Assembly (NCBI RefSeq): GCF_028368975.1
Contig: NZ_JAQNDM010000002.1
Coordinates: 8,612,425 to 8,676,424 of the forward strand
Direction: 5' to 3'
DNA: 64,000 nucleotides
Source of the DNA: Stigmatella ashevillena
GTDB taxonomy: Bacteria; Myxococcota; Myxococcia; Myxococcales; Myxococcaceae
Position 1 is the stretch's first letter, and each line of letters opens with the position of its first letter. The translations under genes and the position numbers were made by a program. Under the pieces are notes generated by a model. The model searched no databases and was not told the origin of the DNA. It saw only the letters and a program-made list of their open reading frames with translations. Shown here piece by piece: positions 61,441 to 64,000 of the stretch.

Positions 61441-62004
61441 TTACTCCGGTGCCGGCGCATGGACCTTCATCGCGGCCGTGATCAACGCGCGAGTCGAATC
61501 GAGGACCTGCTTTGCGCTCTCATCGTCAGGCAGTGCGCGCGCCAGCGCCACCGCACCGAGCGCCGCGGCGACAACGCCGAGGGCCTCGTCGTGGCGCCCC
61601 GTCTTCTCTCCGAGCGCTCGTACGACTTCGGCGAGGCCCTCCCCAAAGGCGTGCCGAACCGCTTCGTCGCTGCGCGCAACGTCGGGTGTGACCGCGGGAA
61701 GCACGCAGCCTGCCGCTGCATTGCGCACGTGGGGGAGGCTCAAGTAGCGCGCGACTGCTTCTTCCCACGTCGCGTTCGCAGCGAGAAATCGCCGCGCACT
61801 GGCGCCCAATTCCTCGCGGAGCACCTCACGAAGAAAGTCCTGCTTCGACTTGAAGTGCGAGTACAGCGCCGCGCCGCTGAGGCCAACCGCCCGGGCGACG
61901 CCGTCGACGCCAGCTCCCTGGACTCCGCGCTCCTTGATGAGGCGTCCGCCTTCAGCGACGAGGCGTCGCCTCACCGCTCCTGCATGTTCCTTCGGGTACC
62001 TCAT
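61441..62004 (-). CDS. TetR/AcrR-family transcriptional regulator
   Basis: The 187-aa protein has a TetR-type DNA-binding domain: RLIKERGVQGAGVDGVARAVG, then LSGAALYSHFKSKQDFLREVL with the recognition helix. The C-terminal ligand domain contains the 'AAGCVLPAVTPDVARSDEAV' stretch. It is divergent from the crotonase gene, and a perfect palindrome in the 106-base gap is its probable operator. TetR proteins of this subgroup usually repress their neighbour and themselves until a small ligand binds. Confidence 0.92.
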   Translation of the reverse strand: MRYPKEHAGAVRRRLVAEGGRLIKERGVQGAGVDGVARAVGLSGAALYSHFKSKQDFLREVLREELGASARRFLAANATWEEAVARYLSLPHVRNAAAGCVLPAVTPDVARSDEAVRHAFGEGLAEVVRALGEKTGRHDEALGVVAAALGAVALARALPDDESAKQVLDSTRALITAAMKVHAPAPE

Positions 62005-62049
62005 GCGAACTGTTTGACACCGAGCGAGGTAAATGGCAAACGACCGTTC

Positions 62050-62067
62050 ACCTAACGCTCGTTAGGT
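62050..62067. promoter_or_regulatory. Palindromic TetR-type operator
   Basis: ACCTAACG-CT-CGTTAGGT is a perfect 8+2+8 palindrome located midway between the divergent tetR and crotonase genes. The CTAACG...CGTTAG form is common among TetR-family operators. A TTGACA hexamer at 62014-62019 lies nearby. Autoregulation and control of the downstream operon follow by inference. Confidence 0.8.
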
Positions 62068-62110
62068 AAACTGCTTCCGCTGCCTCTCCGCCACCCCATG
62101 GAGCGTCACC

Positions 62111-62890
62111 ATGACTTCGCTCGTGACTGAAGAGACCGATGGTTTTGTGCGCAAGATCGGCCTGAACCGCCCTGAGAAGCGGAACGCGATGAACATTGCG
62201 CTCTTCGAGCAGCTGTCGGCAGCCTTCGCGCGGGCCGAGGCGGATGAAGCCGTTCGCGTGATGGTGATTTTTGCCCACGGTCCGATGTTCACCGCAGGCA
62301 TCGATCTCATGGATGTGTTCCCACGTCTTGGCGAGGCCGACTCCCTGTTTCGCTCGGCGGGAGTGGATCCCTGGGGAACGCATGGCCCCGCGCGCACCAA
62401 GCCGCTCATCGTCGCGGTGCACGGTAAGTGCCTCACGCTCGGCGTCGAACTGATGCTCGCCGGTGATGTCACCATCGCCTCCGAGGACGCCACGTTCGAG
62501 CAGATTGAAATTGATCGCGGCATCTTCCCGTTTGGTGGTGGGACTGCTCGCTGGGTGCAAACGATGGGGTGGGGAAACGCGATGCAGTACCTCCTCACCG
62601 GCGATGCGCTCGACGCGCGCGAGGCGCATCGGCTGGGGCTCGTGCAGCGCGTCGTGGCCCGGGAGGCGCTCTTGGAGACGGCGATGGGTCTTGCCCAGCG
62701 CATCGCGTCGAAGCCTCCCCTTGCCATCAAGGCAACCCTTGAGAGCGCGCGTACCGCCGTGCTGGAGGGCGAGCGCGCCGCCGCTGCGAAGTTGTTCCCC
62801 GCCGTCATGCGGCTCGCCGCGACGGAAGACACCAACGAGGCCTTCACGGCATTCATGGAGCGACGGCCCGCCACCTTCCACGGCCGTTAG
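62111..62890 (+). CDS. Enoyl-CoA hydratase/isomerase-family (crotonase) protein
   Basis: The 259-aa protein has the crotonase pattern: IGLNRPEKRNAMNIALFEQL, then 'VMVIFAHGPMFTAGIDLMDV' forming the first oxyanion-hole strand, 'PLIVAVHGKCLTLGVELMLA' the second, and EIDRGIFPFGGGTARWVQTMG. Glu at the usual dehydration positions is not clear (EQIEIDRGIFPFGG), so hydratase or isomerase activity cannot be assigned. It is divergent from tetR and is followed after 6 bases by a hydrolase gene. Confidence 0.9.
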   Translation: MTSLVTEETDGFVRKIGLNRPEKRNAMNIALFEQLSAAFARAEADEAVRVMVIFAHGPMFTAGIDLMDVFPRLGEADSLFRSAGVDPWGTHGPARTKPLIVAVHGKCLTLGVELMLAGDVTIASEDATFEQIEIDRGIFPFGGGTARWVQTMGWGNAMQYLLTGDALDAREAHRLGLVQRVVAREALLETAMGLAQRIASKPPLAIKATLESARTAVLEGERAAAAKLFPAVMRLAATEDTNEAFTAFMERRPATFHGR

Positions 62891-62896
62891 ATTGGG

Positions 62897-64000
62897 ATGG
62901 CTGGCGTTCGACAGGGCGTCTGGTGCTTCCTCGGGCTGATTCCGTGGCTTGTCGGTGCGACCCCCGTGCCGGCAGAGCCGGCGGAGCAACTGGTGGGAGT
63001 CTGGGGCAGCGAGCGCGTCCTCGGGCCACAGCTCCGAGGGGAATTGACGCTGGCGCGGGAGGAAGGCGCCTGGCGCGCGCGCATCGCGGGATTTGAAGTC
63101 CCGGCCCGGGTGGACGGCAGGAAGATTTCCGCCGTCTTCCCAGGAGCGCAGGGCGAGCTGCGGGGGACGCTGGCGGAGGACGGTCAGCGCGTCACCGGCC
63201 ATTGGATTCAACCGCGTGTGCTGATGAGCGGCATGAAGTTCGCCACGCCGGTGGAACTGCGTGCGCTTCAGGCGGGTGTCTGGCGTGGAGAGGTGGCCCC
63301 CCTGGAGGATCGGTTCTCGCTGTACCTGAGCATCCGGAAGCAGCCGGATGGCTCCGTGAGTGCTTTCATCCGCAACCCGGAGCGGAACTTTGGCAACCGG
63401 ATGGTGTTCCGGGTCGGCCTCCAGGGCAGCGCCGTCCGTCTCACGGCCACGCCGGGGAACATGCAGCTCGAGGGCACGTTCGACGCGCAGGCGGGGCGGC
63501 TGTCGCTGCTCCTGCCGTCCATGGACACGGTGTTCGACTTCACCCGCCGGGACCGGACCCAGGCCGTGGGCCTCTATCCCCGTACGCCCGCGCCGGGTCC
63601 CTACGTGTACCAGAGACCCGTCGCAGAGGAAGACGGCTGGGCGACGGCCTCGCTTGCCGATGTCCATATGGACGTCCAGCCCATCCGCCAGCTCGTCCAG
63701 CGCATCCTCGACCAGGAGCCCGGTCCGGAGTCCTCGCCCGCCATCCAGGGATTGCTCGTCGCACGTCACGGGAAGCTGGTGGTCGAGGAGTATTTCCAGG
63801 GCTTCGACAAGGAGCGCCCCCATGACCTGCGCTCCGCGGCGAAGTCCTACGCCTCCGTGCTGATGGGCATTGCGCTGGACCAGGGCGCCCCCTTCACCGT
63901 GGACACGCCCGTCGTCTCGATGTTCCCCGAGTACAAGGGGAGGGTGTCGAACCTGGATGCGCGCAAGCGCAAGCTCACCGTCGCGCACCTGATGACCATG
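62897..64000 (+). CDS. Serine beta-lactamase-fold hydrolase, 3' truncated by window end
   Basis: The frame is open from ATG 62897 to the last base, 368 codons. A hydrophobic leader (VWCFLGLIPWLVGATPVPA) suggests export. Residues 25-235 form an extra N-terminal beta-rich domain. The catalytic domain begins near 265 ('AIQGLLVARHGKLVVEEYFQ'). The SxxK motif lies in DLRSAAKSYAS, with Ser313 as nucleophile and Lys316. Members are class-C beta-lactamase-like esterases or peptidases. The Tyr-x-Asn and final His/Lys motifs lie beyond the window. It is 6 bases after the crotonase stop, so it is likely under the same TetR control. Confidence 0.88.
   Translation, partial: MAGVRQGVWCFLGLIPWLVGATPVPAEPAEQLVGVWGSERVLGPQLRGELTLAREEGAWRARIAGFEVPARVDGRKISAVFPGAQGELRGTLAEDGQRVTGHWIQPRVLMSGMKFATPVELRALQAGVWRGEVAPLEDRFSLYLSIRKQPDGSVSAFIRNPERNFGNRMVFRVGLQGSAVRLTATPGNMQLEGTFDAQAGRLSLLLPSMDTVFDFTRRDRTQAVGLYPRTPAPGPYVYQRPVAEEDGWATASLADVHMDVQPIRQLVQRILDQEPGPESSPAIQGLLVARHGKLVVEEYFQGFDKERPHDLRSAAKSYASVLMGIALDQGAPFTVDTPVVSMFPEYKGRVSNLDARKRKLTVAHLMTM

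Overview
The window looks like a chromosomal segment of a myxobacterium (order Myxococcales, Stigmatella/Myxococcus/Archangium-like). The evidence is the high GC content with strong third-position G/C bias, several MYXO-CTERM-type C-terminal tails (a Cys after Gly, a hydrophobic helix, then an Arg cluster), an AgmC-like giant Ig-repeat protein, ELWxxDGT repeats, myxobacterial Cys-rich 'CGDG...GExCD' repeats and many lipoproteins. No tRNA, rRNA or CRISPR array was found. No genus can be fixed from the sequence alone.

Bases 1-31,906 are dominated by very large secreted or surface proteins. Two tandem DUF5011/HYR repeat proteins come first: one cut by the window start with 10 DUF5011 repeats, one of 2850 aa with about 28. 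Both end in the same C-terminal domain. A solitary MazF/PemK-type protein and a membrane-anchored hexapeptide-repeat/coiled-coil protein follow. Next is a head-to-head inverted pair of paralogous propeller lipoproteins. A two-gene operon then encodes an OmpA/TSP3 outer-membrane protein and the 2712-aa AgmC-like Ig-repeat protein, followed by an ELWxxDGT/HYR MYXO-CTERM protein. The content suggests surface display, adhesion or motility.

Bases 31,903-47,063 are mainly metabolic: a class-V aminotransferase-fold enzyme, a cysE-cysK cysteine operon, an acyl-CoA ligase with a DedA-type membrane protein, a secreted endonuclease/lamin-tail lipoprotein, a dipeptidyl-peptidase III, an AI-2E-family transporter, a DoxX protein, and a two-subunit xanthine dehydrogenase.

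Bases 47,092-56,616 hold a GNAT acetyltransferase, an RsuA-type pseudouridine synthase, a frameshifted methyltransferase, an epimerase/acyltransferase pair, a secreted M28 aminopeptidase, an unrecognised lipoprotein, a secreted GH13 alpha-amylase and a second AI-2E transporter paralog.

Bases 56,722-61,408 are a plasticity zone. An ISAzo13-type insertion sequence splits a small lipoprotein gene; removing the IS exactly restores a 198-codon frame. The downstream gene overlaps that lipoprotein and has the form of an immunity or partner gene. A kinase N-terminal stub lies just upstream, and a truncated SDR gene lies further along. The window closes with a TetR regulator, a perfect palindromic operator, a divergent crotonase and a serine beta-lactamase-like hydrolase that runs off the end.

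The best candidates for undescribed biology are the IS-broken lipoprotein/partner locus, whose layout resembles polymorphic lipoprotein toxin-immunity cassettes, and the OmpA plus giant-Ig MYXO-CTERM pair, whose layout resembles traAB.
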